64,000 nt of DNA, taken from the NCBI RefSeq assembly GCF_900129985.1, contig NZ_FQXN01000002.1, positions 186,001-250,000 on the forward strand, in the 5' to 3' direction. A program made the translations under genes and the position numbers. Below, one piece after another: positions 35,628-44,388 of the stretch; the stretch's first letter is position 1, and each line of letters starts with the position of its first letter. This DNA comes from Thermosipho atlanticus DSM 15807. GTDB taxonomy: Bacteria > Thermotogota > Thermotogae > Thermotogales > Fervidobacteriaceae. The notes below the pieces were generated by a model, which was not told the DNA's origin, searched no databases, and saw only the letters and a list, made by a program, of their open reading frames with translations.

Positions 35628-36428
35628 TTGGCTTCAAGAATTTTTTATGAAAGAGTTTATAGAATTGAAGAGGATTTTGAAAAAATTTCAGAAGAGTTGT
35701 ATGATTTAGAATTTAGTAATTTTTATTCTTTAGAAAATGATGAAGGAAAGTTTTTAATTCTTGTTTCCGATAAGCCGGAAGAGTTGAAGTATTTGGAAGA
35801 GAAATTAACGTTTAGCAAAGAGTTTGTAGAACAAAGGAAAACTAATTCAGAAGATTGGATCAAGAACATTATTACTAAACCTTTTGAGTATATTAAGGGA
35901 GTATATGTAGATCCAGATCACCATGATAACATAAATGCAGAACATGTTATAAGAATAGTTCCTGGACTTGCATTTGGTACAGGACTTCATGTTACTACAA
36001 AACTGGCGGGTGAAATGCTAAGAAAATATTTGAAACCAGGTATGGAAGTGTTAGATTTAGGATGTGGGAGCGGAATATTGAGTATTTTGGCTAAAAAATT
36101 GGGTGCTTCTAAAGTGTTAGGAGTTGATAATGACAAAATTGCAGTCGAAGTTGCCAGAGAAAATGTAAAACTTAATAATGTGGAAAATGTCGAGATTAGA
36201 GAATCAAATTTATTAAGAAATGTGACCGGAAAATTTGATTTGATTGTATCAAATATTTTAGCCGAAATTTTGATAGAAGCGCTAAAAGATATTAAAAATT
36301 ATTTAAAAGAAGATGGAATAGTAATTTTATCCGGTATTATTGATTCGAAACTCCATCTTTTTGAGAATTTGAATGTAATAGAACATCGGAGGAAAGCTGA
36401 ATGGAATTCCTTAGTGATAAAGCCTTAA
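35628..36428 (+). CDS. prmA: Ribosomal protein L11 methyltransferase PrmA
   Basis: SAM-dependent enzyme that trimethylates L11. 266 residues: an N-terminal substrate-recognition domain (YRIEEDFEKISEELYDL), the linker, then VPGLAFGTGLHVTTKLAGEML, VLDLGCGSGILSILAKKLGA (SAM site), VDNDKIAVEVARENVKLN, and FDLIVSNILAEILIEALKDI with the NILA motif. TTG start at 35628, GGTGGTG upstream within the end of the previous gene. The last 28 bases overlap the DUF501 gene. Confidence 0.95.
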   Translation: MASRIFYERVYRIEEDFEKISEELYDLEFSNFYSLENDEGKFLILVSDKPEELKYLEEKLTFSKEFVEQRKTNSEDWIKNIITKPFEYIKGVYVDPDHHDNINAEHVIRIVPGLAFGTGLHVTTKLAGEMLRKYLKPGMEVLDLGCGSGILSILAKKLGASKVLGVDNDKIAVEVARENVKLNNVENVEIRESNLLRNVTGKFDLIVSNILAEILIEALKDIKNYLKEDGIVILSGIIDSKLHLFENLNVIEHRRKAEWNSLVIKP

Positions 36429-36937
36429 GAAAAATTGTTAATAAACAACTTGAAGTAGAGGCAACTAATTTTTGGAAAGTTGCCTATTTTTGTATTTACA
36501 ATTTTCCTGTAGTCATTGAAAGTTTACCAATTAAAAATGGTAAACCTTTTCCGACAATCCACTATTTAACTTGCCCTTATTTACTAAAAGAAATTTCCAG
36601 ACTTGAAGAAAAGGGTTTTATAAAATATTTTGAGCAAAAAATTGAAAATGATGAAAAATTTAGAGAAAAAGTTTTTGAGGCTCATATTGAAGTAATAGAA
36701 AAAAGAAGAAAATTTTTTGAAACAGTGCAAGAGTTAAAACGATATGAATTGTGGAAAGAAAAACTTTTAAATGTTGGTACTGGAGGAATCCGAGATTGGA
36801 CAAAGGTAAAATGTTTACATTTACATACGGCAGATTATCTTTCAGGTATAAAGAATCCCATAGGAGAAGAAGTTGTGAAGTTAATAAAAAAAACTACTTG
36901 TAATGACAGGTATTGTAAAAAATTTTTGGAGGAGTAA
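36401..36937 (+). CDS. DUF501 family protein
   Basis: 178 residues matching DUF501: FPVVIESLPIKNGKPFPTIHYLTCPYLLKEISRLEEKG, VFEAHIEVIEKRRKFF, NVGTGGIRDWTKVKCLHLHTADYLSGIKNPIGE and a final C-x4-C pair. Conserved Cys and His residues (HYLTCP, KCLHLHTA, C-NDRY-C) suggest a metal site. Function not known; in other bacteria it lies near eno, ppx or rRNA-modification genes. GGAGG is 8 bases before the ATG, inside prmA. Confidence 0.82.
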   Translation: MEFLSDKALRKIVNKQLEVEATNFWKVAYFCIYNFPVVIESLPIKNGKPFPTIHYLTCPYLLKEISRLEEKGFIKYFEQKIENDEKFREKVFEAHIEVIEKRRKFFETVQELKRYELWKEKLLNVGTGGIRDWTKVKCLHLHTADYLSGIKNPIGEEVVKLIKKTTCNDRYCKKFLEE

Positions 36938-36942
36938 AAAAT

Positions 36943-37401
36943 ATGGAATTGGAGATAATTATTCCAGGTAAGATTTCTAAACACCTTTTCGATTCTTATA
37001 ATTTTTATGTTGACAAAATAAAAAGGTTTTCAAAGATTAAAGTCAATTTTGTGAAATTAGGTGGAGATTTAAATAAATTGCCAAAAAGTGTGGTTTTAAA
37101 GAGAGAGGCAGAAGAAATCTTAAAAAAACTAAAAGGAAATGATTATGTTTTAATTGATTTACATGGGAAGATGTTAAATAGTATTGAGTTTTCGAAAATG
37201 TTAGAAAATTACAGATTAAAGGGAAAGATTCATTTTGTAATTGGTGGTCCATTGGGAATTGACGAAAAAATTGTTAACGGAGCATTAGAAAGAATTTCTT
37301 TGTCGCAGCTAACATTTACACATGAATTGGCTTTAATTATATTACTTGAACAAATATTTAGAGGTTTTAAAATTATGAATAATGAAAATTATCATTATTA
37401 G
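36943..37401 (+). CDS. rlmH: 23S rRNA (pseudouridine-1915-N3)-methyltransferase RlmH
   Basis: 152-residue SPOUT methyltransferase that methylates pseudouridine 1915 in helix 69 of 23S rRNA. Visible: VLKREAEEILKKLKGNDYVLIDLHGKMLNSIEFSKML, then FVIGGPLGIDEKI, the knot SAM-binding segment, and LSQLTFTHELALIILLEQIFRGFKIMNNENYHY, the nearly invariant C-terminus. Start ATG with GGAGG 8 bases upstream. Slightly shorter than some homologues but complete. Confidence 0.96.
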   Translation: MELEIIIPGKISKHLFDSYNFYVDKIKRFSKIKVNFVKLGGDLNKLPKSVVLKREAEEILKKLKGNDYVLIDLHGKMLNSIEFSKMLENYRLKGKIHFVIGGPLGIDEKIVNGALERISLSQLTFTHELALIILLEQIFRGFKIMNNENYHY

Positions 37402-37410
37402 GAGGTAGAT

Positions 37411-38016
37411 ATGAAAATATTCGTTGCAACTTCAAATGATCATAAAGTTGAGGAAATTAGAAGAATTTTAGAAGATTTTCAAATTGAAATTGAAAAATCT
37501 CCTAAAAAAATTTTTGTAGAAGAAAATGGTGAGACTTTTTTAGAAAATTCTGTAAAAAAAGCATATTATTATGGAAATATTCTTGGGACACCTGTTGTAG
37601 CGGATGATTCAGGTTTAGTTATTGATTATCTTGGAGGGTTTCCAGGAGTAAAAAGCGCACGTTTTATGGAAAACAGACCGTATAAAGAAAGGATGATAGA
37701 AATTTTGAGATTAATGAAAATGGCAGAAGATAGATCTGCAAAATTTGTTTGTGTGGCAAGTTATTACAACCCAAAAACGAGTTTTTTAATTTCTGTAGAA
37801 GGAGTAATAGAAGGAGAAATTTCATATGAAGTTAAAGGTGAAAAGGGATTTGGTTATGATCCAATATTTATTCCTGAAGGTTATAAGGAAACTTTTGGAG
37901 AGTTAGGACAAAAAGTTAAAGATGAAATAAGTCATAGAAGTAGGGCATTTAAAAAGTTATTTTCTATAATTACAAAAATTGGTGACATATTGGAACTAGG
38001 AGATGACAGAAAGTGA
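37411..38016 (+). CDS. RdgB/HAM1-type non-canonical purine NTP pyrophosphatase
   Basis: 201 residues. Removes ITP, dITP and XTP from the nucleotide pool. Motifs: IFVATSNDHKVEEIRRIL, ENGETFLENSVKKAYYYG, PVVADDSGLVIDYLGGFPGVKSARF, and GEISYEVKGEKGFGYDPIFIPEGYKETFGEL, followed by ISHRSRAFKKL. Start ATG with AGGAGG upstream. It overlaps crcB by 4 bases. Confidence 0.95.
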   Translation: MKIFVATSNDHKVEEIRRILEDFQIEIEKSPKKIFVEENGETFLENSVKKAYYYGNILGTPVVADDSGLVIDYLGGFPGVKSARFMENRPYKERMIEILRLMKMAEDRSAKFVCVASYYNPKTSFLISVEGVIEGEISYEVKGEKGFGYDPIFIPEGYKETFGELGQKVKDEISHRSRAFKKLFSIITKIGDILELGDDRK

Positions 38017-38390
38017 AGATTGTTTTATTATCATTAGGTGGAGCATTAGGAGCGCTATTGAGATATTATATTTCTAAATTTGTTAATTCTAGTTTTTCAT
38101 TTAGTTATGTTCCATGGGGAACTGTTTTAGTGAATGTAGTAGGAGCCTTCCTGTTGAGTTTTATTATTTTCACATCACAGGAACGATACGAATTACCTTC
38201 AAACTTTATTTTATTTTTTGGTTCAGGTTTATTGGGGGCATTTACAACTTTTTCAACGTTTACGTATGAAGCTTTGGTTTTATATATAGAAGTACCATTA
38301 AGAGGTTTTATTTATTTTGCTTCAAATATTGTATTAGGTTTTTTAGCTGCATATTTAGGGATGATTCTCGGAAGGGGGAGACTACATTGA
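38013..38390 (+). CDS. crcB: Fluoride ion channel FluC (CrcB)
   Basis: 125 residues, four transmembrane helices; dual-topology fluoride exporter. Family marks: GGALGALLRYYIS at the start, WGTVLVNVVGAFLLSF with the conserved Asn, and GLLGAFTTFSTFTYEAL with the 'TTFSTF' phenylalanine-box region. GTG start at 38013. It is embedded in an operon of nucleotide and RNA genes and coupled by 4-base overlap to a DUF190 gene, its usual partner. No fluoride riboswitch is seen in front of it. Confidence 0.95.
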   Translation: MKIVLLSLGGALGALLRYYISKFVNSSFSFSYVPWGTVLVNVVGAFLLSFIIFTSQERYELPSNFILFFGSGLLGAFTTFSTFTYEALVLYIEVPLRGFIYFASNIVLGFLAAYLGMILGRGRLH

Positions 38391-38704
38391 AATTATTAAG
38401 AATATATATGGGGGAGAAAGACACAAAAGGTGGAAAACCGTTAGCTGAATACATTGTTGAGCTTGCATATAAAAGTGGAATGAGTGGTATAACTGTTTGT
38501 AAAGGAATAATAGGATTTGGAAAGAAACGACATATTCACAGAAGTGACTTTTTTACTCTTTCAGAGGATCTTCCGATTATAATAGATGTAGTTGATGAAA
38601 GAGAAAAAATCGAAAAATTTCTTGAAAAGGTACAATCTCTTGAATTTGATGGTTTAATAGTAGAAATACCAGTTAATGCTTATTATATGGAGAAAAAAGG
38701 ATGA
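38387..38704 (+). CDS. DUF190 family protein, partner of FluC
   Basis: 105 residues of the DUF190 family: LLRIYMGEKDTKGGKPLAEYIVELAYKSGMSGITVCKGIIGFGKKR, then LPIIIDVVDEREKIEKFLEKV. These PII-like trimers are commonly encoded beside crcB, suggesting a regulatory role in fluoride response; direct evidence is limited. TTG start at 38387 with GGGGGAG upstream. Overlaps both neighbours by 4 bases. Confidence 0.88.
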   Translation: MKLLRIYMGEKDTKGGKPLAEYIVELAYKSGMSGITVCKGIIGFGKKRHIHRSDFFTLSEDLPIIIDVVDEREKIEKFLEKVQSLEFDGLIVEIPVNAYYMEKKG

Positions 38705-39771
38705 AAATTCTTTTGACTTGTACAGCAGGTTTAGAAGCAGCAACTGCTTTAGAAATAAGGAGAATGGGATATAAAATAATAGAATCTACTTCAGGAAGAT
38801 TGTTTATTGAAGCAGCAATAAGAGACATTCCAAAACTAAATTTATGGCTTAGAACAGCAGAAAGGGTTTACATTGTTTTAAATGAGAAAAAAGTTGAAAG
38901 TTTTGATGAACTTTTTGATGTAATTTATGAGATAGACTGGAATAAGTTTATTGATGATGGTAAAATTTTAATCAGCGATGTAACTGTGAGGAATTCGAAA
39001 CTTTCGGCAAAAGGTGCAATTACATCAGTGGCCACTGCGGCGATATGGAAAAGAATTAAGAGAAAAATTTATAGATCAGAAAACATTTTTCCTATTAGAT
39101 TAATTTTGAAAAACGATGTTCTGTTAGTTCTTTTGGATACAACAGGCAGGAAAGCTCTAAGTAAAAGGGGTTATAGGTTAAAAACGTCAAAAGCACCGAT
39201 AAGAGAAACAATAGCTGCTGCTATGCTTCTTCTTTCAAGATGGGATGGTACTGTTCCGTTAATTGATCCTTTTTGTGGAAGTGGGACAATTTTGATTGAA
39301 GCTGCTTTATATTCTTTGAAAATTCCTCCGGGAATAAATAGAAAGTTTGTTTCAGAGAATTGGGAGTTTTTGTATAAATATTGGCTTTCTGAAAGAAACA
39401 AGTTAAATAATTTATACAATTTGACAGAATATCAACAAAAAATCATTGGTTTTGATATTGATTCTAAAGTCATAGAAGTTGCGAAAGAAAATTCAAAGAA
39501 GTTAAATTTAATTTTTTTGGATTTCCAAGTAAGAGATTTTAATAATATTGAACCTATAGATAGGAAAGTTTATATTATCACTAATCCACCATACGGAGAA
39601 AGATTAAAGTCGAATGTTGAATTGAAAGACATATGGGAAAAATTCCCTAAGGCAAATGTATATATTTTATCTCCTGATAATAAATTTGAGAAGAAAGTTG
39701 GGAGAAAAGCTAGGAAAAAAATAAGATTTCAAAATAGTGGAATTTGGGTTTGGTATTATATGTTCTATTAA
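38701..39771 (+). CDS. THUMP-domain class I SAM-dependent RNA methyltransferase (RlmL/TrmN group)
   Basis: 356 residues: an N-terminal ferredoxin-like plus THUMP domain (residues 1-150; LTCTAGLEAATALEIRRMGYKI, RLILKNDVLLVLLDTTGRKALSKRGYR), and a Rossmann methyltransferase domain with LIDPFCGSGTILIEAALYS, IIGFDIDSKVIEVAKENSKKL and the catalytic TNPPYGERL. The NPPY motif points to N-methylation of a guanine in rRNA or tRNA. Which of the 23S m2G2445-like or tRNA m2G6-like targets it uses cannot be told. Start ATG overlaps the previous stop (ATGA). Confidence 0.88.
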   Translation: MKILLTCTAGLEAATALEIRRMGYKIIESTSGRLFIEAAIRDIPKLNLWLRTAERVYIVLNEKKVESFDELFDVIYEIDWNKFIDDGKILISDVTVRNSKLSAKGAITSVATAAIWKRIKRKIYRSENIFPIRLILKNDVLLVLLDTTGRKALSKRGYRLKTSKAPIRETIAAAMLLLSRWDGTVPLIDPFCGSGTILIEAALYSLKIPPGINRKFVSENWEFLYKYWLSERNKLNNLYNLTEYQQKIIGFDIDSKVIEVAKENSKKLNLIFLDFQVRDFNNIEPIDRKVYIITNPPYGERLKSNVELKDIWEKFPKANVYILSPDNKFEKKVGRKARKKIRFQNSGIWVWYYMFY

Positions 39772-39782
39772 GGGAGGAATCT

Positions 39783-41573
39783 ATGACTGAAATATTGAAA
39801 TTTATAAGCGAAGAAGGTATAAAAGTAAAAAAACCTGCAAGGTATATAGGAAATGAATATAATTCAATTTATAAAGATCCAAAAGGTAAATTCAGAATTG
39901 CTCTTTCATTTCCCGATTTGTATGAGCTTGGAATGTCTCATTACGGATTAGAAATTTTGTATCATCTTTTAAATTCGATGGAGAAAGTCTACGCGGAAAG
40001 AGTATATTTACCTTGGGTTGATATGATAGAATTAATGGAAACAAAAAACATTCCCCTTTTTACTCTCGAAACGAAAACACCAATAAAGTTTTTAGATGCT
40101 ATTGGAATATCTTTAGAATATGAATTGTCATTTACCAATGTTTTAAAACTTCTTCAGCTTTCACAAATACCAATTCGTGCTGAACAACGAGCAGAAGATG
40201 ATCCTTTGGTGATAGGTGGTGGTCCGGTAACTTACAATCCTGAACCAATTTCTCAAGCTTTTGACATTATTTATATCGGTGATGGAGAAAAAAATCTTAA
40301 AAAATTAATCGAAGTTCTTATTGAGTCAAAAGGTGAGAAAAGAATCGATAGGTTAGAATATGTTAGCAAATTAAATGGAGTTTACGTACCAATCTTTTAC
40401 AAACAAATTGGTCGAAAAATAATTCCAGTGTCAAATGTGCCGAAAATTATACGAAGAAATATAATTTCCGATTTGGATGAAGCTATAGTTCCAGTAAATA
40501 AAGTGTTACCAAATGTAGAAAGCACACATGATAGAGCGATAATAGAAATAAGTAGGGGCTGTACAAGAGGTTGTAGATTTTGCCAGGCCGGATATGTTTA
40601 TAGACCTGTAAGAGAAAGAAGTTTACAAAACGTAGTAAGTTCAGCAATTGAAATGATTAATAAGACGGGATATGGAGAAATGTCACTTCTTTCTTTGTCA
40701 GCGATGGACCATAGTTTGATACAGGAAATAGTAAATGAGTTATTGTCATTTTCTAAAAAATATAGAATTTCAATCTCCATTCCTTCAACAAGAGTAGATG
40801 CATTTAATGTAGAGGTGGCATCAAAAATTGCCTCTATCAGAAAAACAGGAATTACTTTAGCGCCAGAAGCGGGTTCTCAAAAAATGAGAGATAAAATAAA
40901 CAAAAACGTCAGTTTTGATGATATTTTCAATAGTGCTTTTAATGCAAAGAAAGCTGGTTGGAATAGAATAAAATTATATTTTATGGTGGGATTTCCTAAT
41001 GAAAAAGAGGAGGATATACTAGAAATAGGTACTTTGTTAAAAGAAATAAAAAGATTAAAATTTCAAAGGATAACTGCATCTATCAATCTTCTCGTTCCTA
41101 AACCACATAGTGCGTTTCAGTTTGCAAGGCTTCAATCGTACGAGTATACAGAATATGTAAATAATTTATTGAGACCATATAGAAAATTTGCTAGAATTGA
41201 TATAAGTGATGGTAAGAAGAGTTTTATTGAAGGGGTAATTTCTAGGGGAGACAGGAAAATTTTTGAAGTACTTATTAGAAAATTCAAAAAATCTTTTTAC
41301 GATGATTGGACTGAATTTTTCAGTTTTGAAGATTGGCTTGAATCTTTTAAAGAATCTGAAGTGGAAATTGAAGAATATTTAGGGCCATACGATATAAATA
41401 CAGATTTTCCGTGGGAACATATAGATTCCGGAATCACCAAAGCGTTTTTGTGGAAGGAGTATACAAAGTACTTAAATAAGGAAATAACGAAAGATTGCAG
41501 GTGGAATACCTGTAGCTACTGCGGGGTATGTCAGATTTATAGAGTGGGAAATTTGGTGAAAAAAGTAGTTTGA
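39783..41573 (+). CDS. B12-binding radical SAM protein, TIGR03960 type
   Basis: 596 residues. N-terminal region (ALSFPDLYELGMSHYGLEILYHLLN, VIGGGPVTYNPEPISQAFDIIYIGDGEKNL) is of cobalamin-binding type, the core has EISRGCTRGCRFCQAGYV with the C-x3-C-x2-C iron-sulfur motif, GITLAPEAGSQKMRDKINKN, and FMVGFPNEKEEDI. A cysteine-rich C-terminus (DCRWNTCSYCGVCQIY) may carry a further metal or cluster. In many bacteria a DUF2344 gene follows; here none does. Reaction unknown, though genomic company elsewhere suggests RNA or translation. ATG 39783 follows GGGAGG. Confidence 0.88.
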   Translation: MTEILKFISEEGIKVKKPARYIGNEYNSIYKDPKGKFRIALSFPDLYELGMSHYGLEILYHLLNSMEKVYAERVYLPWVDMIELMETKNIPLFTLETKTPIKFLDAIGISLEYELSFTNVLKLLQLSQIPIRAEQRAEDDPLVIGGGPVTYNPEPISQAFDIIYIGDGEKNLKKLIEVLIESKGEKRIDRLEYVSKLNGVYVPIFYKQIGRKIIPVSNVPKIIRRNIISDLDEAIVPVNKVLPNVESTHDRAIIEISRGCTRGCRFCQAGYVYRPVRERSLQNVVSSAIEMINKTGYGEMSLLSLSAMDHSLIQEIVNELLSFSKKYRISISIPSTRVDAFNVEVASKIASIRKTGITLAPEAGSQKMRDKINKNVSFDDIFNSAFNAKKAGWNRIKLYFMVGFPNEKEEDILEIGTLLKEIKRLKFQRITASINLLVPKPHSAFQFARLQSYEYTEYVNNLLRPYRKFARIDISDGKKSFIEGVISRGDRKIFEVLIRKFKKSFYDDWTEFFSFEDWLESFKESEVEIEEYLGPYDINTDFPWEHIDSGITKAFLWKEYTKYLNKEITKDCRWNTCSYCGVCQIYRVGNLVKKVV

Positions 41574-41577
41574 TTAT

Positions 41578-41606
41578 TTGCTTCAACAAATTAATTATGA
41601 TATAAT
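41578..41606 (+). promoter_or_regulatory. Promoter for secG-tyrS
   Basis: TTGCTT (41578-41583), 17-base spacer, TATAAT (41601-41606), beginning just after the stop of the previous gene and about 35 bases before secG. Confidence 0.7.
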
Positions 41607-41640
41607 ACCTTTTGAAAAAAGAATTGGTGGAGGTGTAGAA

Positions 41641-41871
41641 ATGGCAAGTGTTATGTTAATTATTCATACAATTATCTCAATTGTGTTAATTTTTTTGTCT
41701 CTAAAACAAATGGGAAAGTTTGCGGAATTAGGTGGTGCGTTTGGTTCAGGAGCTATGAACACAATATTTGGTAGAGAGAAAGGTCTTGACAAAGAAGGTA
41801 AAATAACTGTTCTTTTTGGTGCACTATTTTTCATTTCGAGTATTTTAACAGCATTTTTTATTTCTAGATAA
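41641..41871 (+). CDS. secG: Preprotein translocase subunit SecG
   Basis: 76 residues, two transmembrane helices (about 3-22 and 52-74) with a cytoplasmic loop containing MGKFAELGGAFGSGAMNTIFGREKG. The loop matches SecG's 'GLSGAFGGGG...FG..G' pattern. Small, non-essential partner of SecYE that aids SecA-driven export. ATG 41641 follows GGAGG by 7 bases; the frame is open upstream to 41578 but without a ribosome binding site. tyrS follows 20 bases downstream, probably co-transcribed. Confidence 0.88.
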   Translation: MASVMLIIHTIISIVLIFLSLKQMGKFAELGGAFGSGAMNTIFGREKGLDKEGKITVLFGALFFISSILTAFFISR

Positions 41872-41891
41872 ATGATTTTGGGGTGGTGTAT

Positions 41892-43097
41892 TTGAGCTTC
41901 TTAGATCCTGAAAAACAAATAGAAATAATAAAAAGAAACGTAGTTGATTTTGTTTCCGAAAAGGAGTTGTTGGAAAAGTTGAAAGAAAAAAGGCCTTTGA
42001 GGATAAAATTAGGTGTGGATCCTTCAAGGCCTGATCTCCATTTGGGGCATGCTGTTGTTTTGAGAAAGTTAAAAGAATTTCAAGATCTTGGACACCATAT
42101 AATATTGATAATAGGTGATTTTACCGCAAGAATTGGAGATCCTTCAGGTAGAAATTCTACAAGACCTATTCTTTCTGAAGCAGAAGTAAAACAAAATGCA
42201 CATACATACGCAGAACAGGCATTTAAAATTTTGGATAAGGAAAAAACAGAAATAAGATTCAACGATGAATGGTTAGGGAATATGAAATTTGCCGATGTGA
42301 TAAATTTATCAGCCAAGTATACTGTAGCACGGATGTTAGAACGAGATGATTTTTCAAAGAGGTTGAAAGAAGGAATTCCAATAAGTGTTTCTGAGTTTTT
42401 ATATCCATTAGCTCAAGCATATGATTCTGTAGCAATAGAAGCTGATGTTGAATTAGGAGGTACAGATCAATTATTTAACTTGCTTGTTGGAAGAAAAATT
42501 CAAGAAGAATATGGCCAAAAACCTCAAATAGTTATTACAATGCCCATAATTGAAGGTACTGATGGAAATCTTAAAATGAGTAAAAGTTATGGAAATTATA
42601 TAGCTTTTAATGATGAACCTAACGAAATGTATGGTAAAATTATGTCGATCCCTGATACTCTTATAATAAAGTATATGAGGCTACTTACAGATATTCCGGA
42701 AAATGAAATAACAGATTATGAAAAAATGATAAAAGATGGTAAAATTAATCCCAGAGATGTTAAAATGAAATTAGCACGCGAAATAGTAAGTTTCTTTTAT
42801 AATGAAGAAGAAGCTTTAAAAGCTGAGGAGAATTTTGTAAAAGTATTTAGGAAAAAAGAACTTCCAGAAAATATTCCTGAAGTAGAATTATCCCCTGGAG
42901 AGTACAATATAGTTGATTTAATTGACAGAATAAATATTTTTTCAAGTCGAAGTGAAATAAAAAGAACAATTGTACAAGGTGGAGTTTATTTTGATAACAA
43001 CAGGATTAATAATTTTAAGGATAATGTAATAATTGATAATGAACATATTTTAAGGATTGGCAAGAGAAGATTTTTTAAAATCAAGGTTAAAAGTTAA
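41892..43097 (+). CDS. tyrS: Tyrosyl-tRNA synthetase
   Basis: Class I synthetase. About 401 residues, the TyrZ/TyrS2-like size. HLGH appears in RPDLHLGHAVVLRKLKEFQ, KMSKS in LKMSKSYGNYIAF, and the tyrosine-binding region in EFLYPLAQAYDSVAIEADVELGGTDQLFNL. The C-terminal S4 RNA-binding domain is at about 335-401 (SRSEIKRTIVQGGVYFDNNRI). TTG 41892 is favoured (GGGGTGGTG upstream); GTG 41883 or 41886 are possible. No T-box leader is seen. Confidence 0.95.
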   Translation: MSFLDPEKQIEIIKRNVVDFVSEKELLEKLKEKRPLRIKLGVDPSRPDLHLGHAVVLRKLKEFQDLGHHIILIIGDFTARIGDPSGRNSTRPILSEAEVKQNAHTYAEQAFKILDKEKTEIRFNDEWLGNMKFADVINLSAKYTVARMLERDDFSKRLKEGIPISVSEFLYPLAQAYDSVAIEADVELGGTDQLFNLLVGRKIQEEYGQKPQIVITMPIIEGTDGNLKMSKSYGNYIAFNDEPNEMYGKIMSIPDTLIIKYMRLLTDIPENEITDYEKMIKDGKINPRDVKMKLAREIVSFFYNEEEALKAEENFVKVFRKKELPENIPEVELSPGEYNIVDLIDRINIFSSRSEIKRTIVQGGVYFDNNRINNFKDNVIIDNEHILRIGKRRFFKIKVKS

Positions 43098-43114
43098 GAA
43101 ATTTTAAAAAATAC

Positions 43115-43144
43115 TTGAAATAAGTTTACAAAAAATGATATAAT
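43115..43144 (+). promoter_or_regulatory. Promoter for the toga genes
   Basis: TTGAAA (43115-43120), 18-base spacer, TATAAT (43139-43144), about 55 bases upstream of the Omp-alpha-like start. Strong consensus match, as expected for an abundant envelope protein. Confidence 0.7.
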
Positions 43145-43198
43145 ACAATTGTATGATGAATTTGAAGGGAACACAAATCAGGAAGGGAGGTATTTTTT

Positions 43199-44329
43199 AT
43201 GAAGAGATATTTTGTTATTATTGTTGCTATCTTGGTTTCAGCATTCGCTTTTGCACAATTAAAAGACGTACCAACAGACCACTGGGCTTATGAATCAATT
43301 GAGGCATTAGTCAATGCAGGTATAGTTCAAGGTTATCCTGACGGGACATTTAGGGGTGCTACAAACGTTACTCGTTATGAAGTTGCTGTTTTATTATCAA
43401 GGCTTATGAATAAGATTGAACTTGAATTAGGTGAGGTAATTAAAAACAGATATTTAAATTCATTGAAGCTCATTAACGCAAATAAAGGTCAAATTAGTTC
43501 TCTTTACAAAGTTGTAAAAGGTAACGCCGATATGCTTGATGAGTTAGCAGCAAAAGTTGGAGATATCGAAAAAGCGTTAGCAATTGTCGAAAATTTAAAA
43601 GTTACACTTGATATTCATGAAGGCGACATAACAGCACTTTATGATATATCTGGTAAGTTAAAAAAAGAACTTGGTGGATTAAATGTAAAGATTGATAAAA
43701 TGAATAGTTTGTTAGAAACACACGAAAAAGATATTATGGCAATTTATGAAGAATTAAAAACAAAAGCATCAAAAGAAGATGTTGATACAATAGTTAATGA
43801 TGCATTAGCAAATGTCAATGGTCAGATTGAATTTTTGTATAAGAAAATTAATCTTTCAGAAGAAAATGTAAAGGCTTACGCAGATGAGAAAGTAAGCGAA
43901 TTAGCCGGTAAAGTTTTGAACATTGAATCTACAGTAAATGATGGATTGCCCGTTTTAAGAGATCTTGTATATCAAAATTCAACAAATATAAAGAATCTTG
44001 AAGTTAAACTTATGAAATACATCAAGGTAAAAATTAATAGTGTAAACAAGAACCTTAATACTGTAAAGGAAATGGCCACATTTAATTCCGATACCTTAAA
44101 TGGATTGGCAATGAAACTTGGAGAAGTCGAATATGCGTTAAGGAAGAAAGTTGAAGATGTTGAAAAGAATGTAGAAAATATTAATGCTAATTTAGAAACG
44201 AAAGCAGATAAAACAACAGTTGATGAATTAGCCGGAAAAGTAAAAACAAATAACGTCTTATCCATATTCGCATTATTGTTAGGTGCAGCTGGACTTGGTG
44301 TAGCAATTTATGGTATAATGAATCCATAA
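43199..44329 (+). CDS. Omp-alpha-like toga spacer protein: SLH domain, coiled coil, membrane anchor
   Basis: 376 residues: signal peptide (MKRYFVIIVAILVSAFAFA), one SLH domain (LKDVPTDHWAYESIEALVNAGIVQGYPDGTFRG... RYEVAVLLSRL) that binds the cell wall, a long heptad-rich coiled coil (about 85-345, repeated Leu/Ile/Val spacing with 'LAGKV' turns) and a C-terminal transmembrane anchor (FALLLGAAGLGVAIYGI). This is the layout of Thermotoga Omp-alpha, the rod that spaces the outer toga from the cell body. GGGAGG precedes the ATG. Its partner barrel gene follows. Confidence 0.9.
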   Translation: MKRYFVIIVAILVSAFAFAQLKDVPTDHWAYESIEALVNAGIVQGYPDGTFRGATNVTRYEVAVLLSRLMNKIELELGEVIKNRYLNSLKLINANKGQISSLYKVVKGNADMLDELAAKVGDIEKALAIVENLKVTLDIHEGDITALYDISGKLKKELGGLNVKIDKMNSLLETHEKDIMAIYEELKTKASKEDVDTIVNDALANVNGQIEFLYKKINLSEENVKAYADEKVSELAGKVLNIESTVNDGLPVLRDLVYQNSTNIKNLEVKLMKYIKVKINSVNKNLNTVKEMATFNSDTLNGLAMKLGEVEYALRKKVEDVEKNVENINANLETKADKTTVDELAGKVKTNNVLSIFALLLGAAGLGVAIYGIMNP

Positions 44330-44388
44330 TTTGATTAATGATAATATAGGGTTAATATAACTTTATTAATTGAGAGGGAGGTATTAGT

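Noticed and set aside
37980-38012. Possible fluoride riboswitch before crcB
   Set aside because: crcB overlaps rdgB, leaving no room for an aptamer, and no crcB-motif hairpin and pseudoknot could be traced.
41607-41640. T-box leader for tyrS
   Set aside because: The leader before secG-tyrS is only about 30 bases, with no T-box sequence or terminator.
43098-43198. Possible regulatory RNA in the leader of the toga genes
   Set aside because: Only a promoter and a short AT-rich leader of about 48 bases are visible; no stable hairpin.
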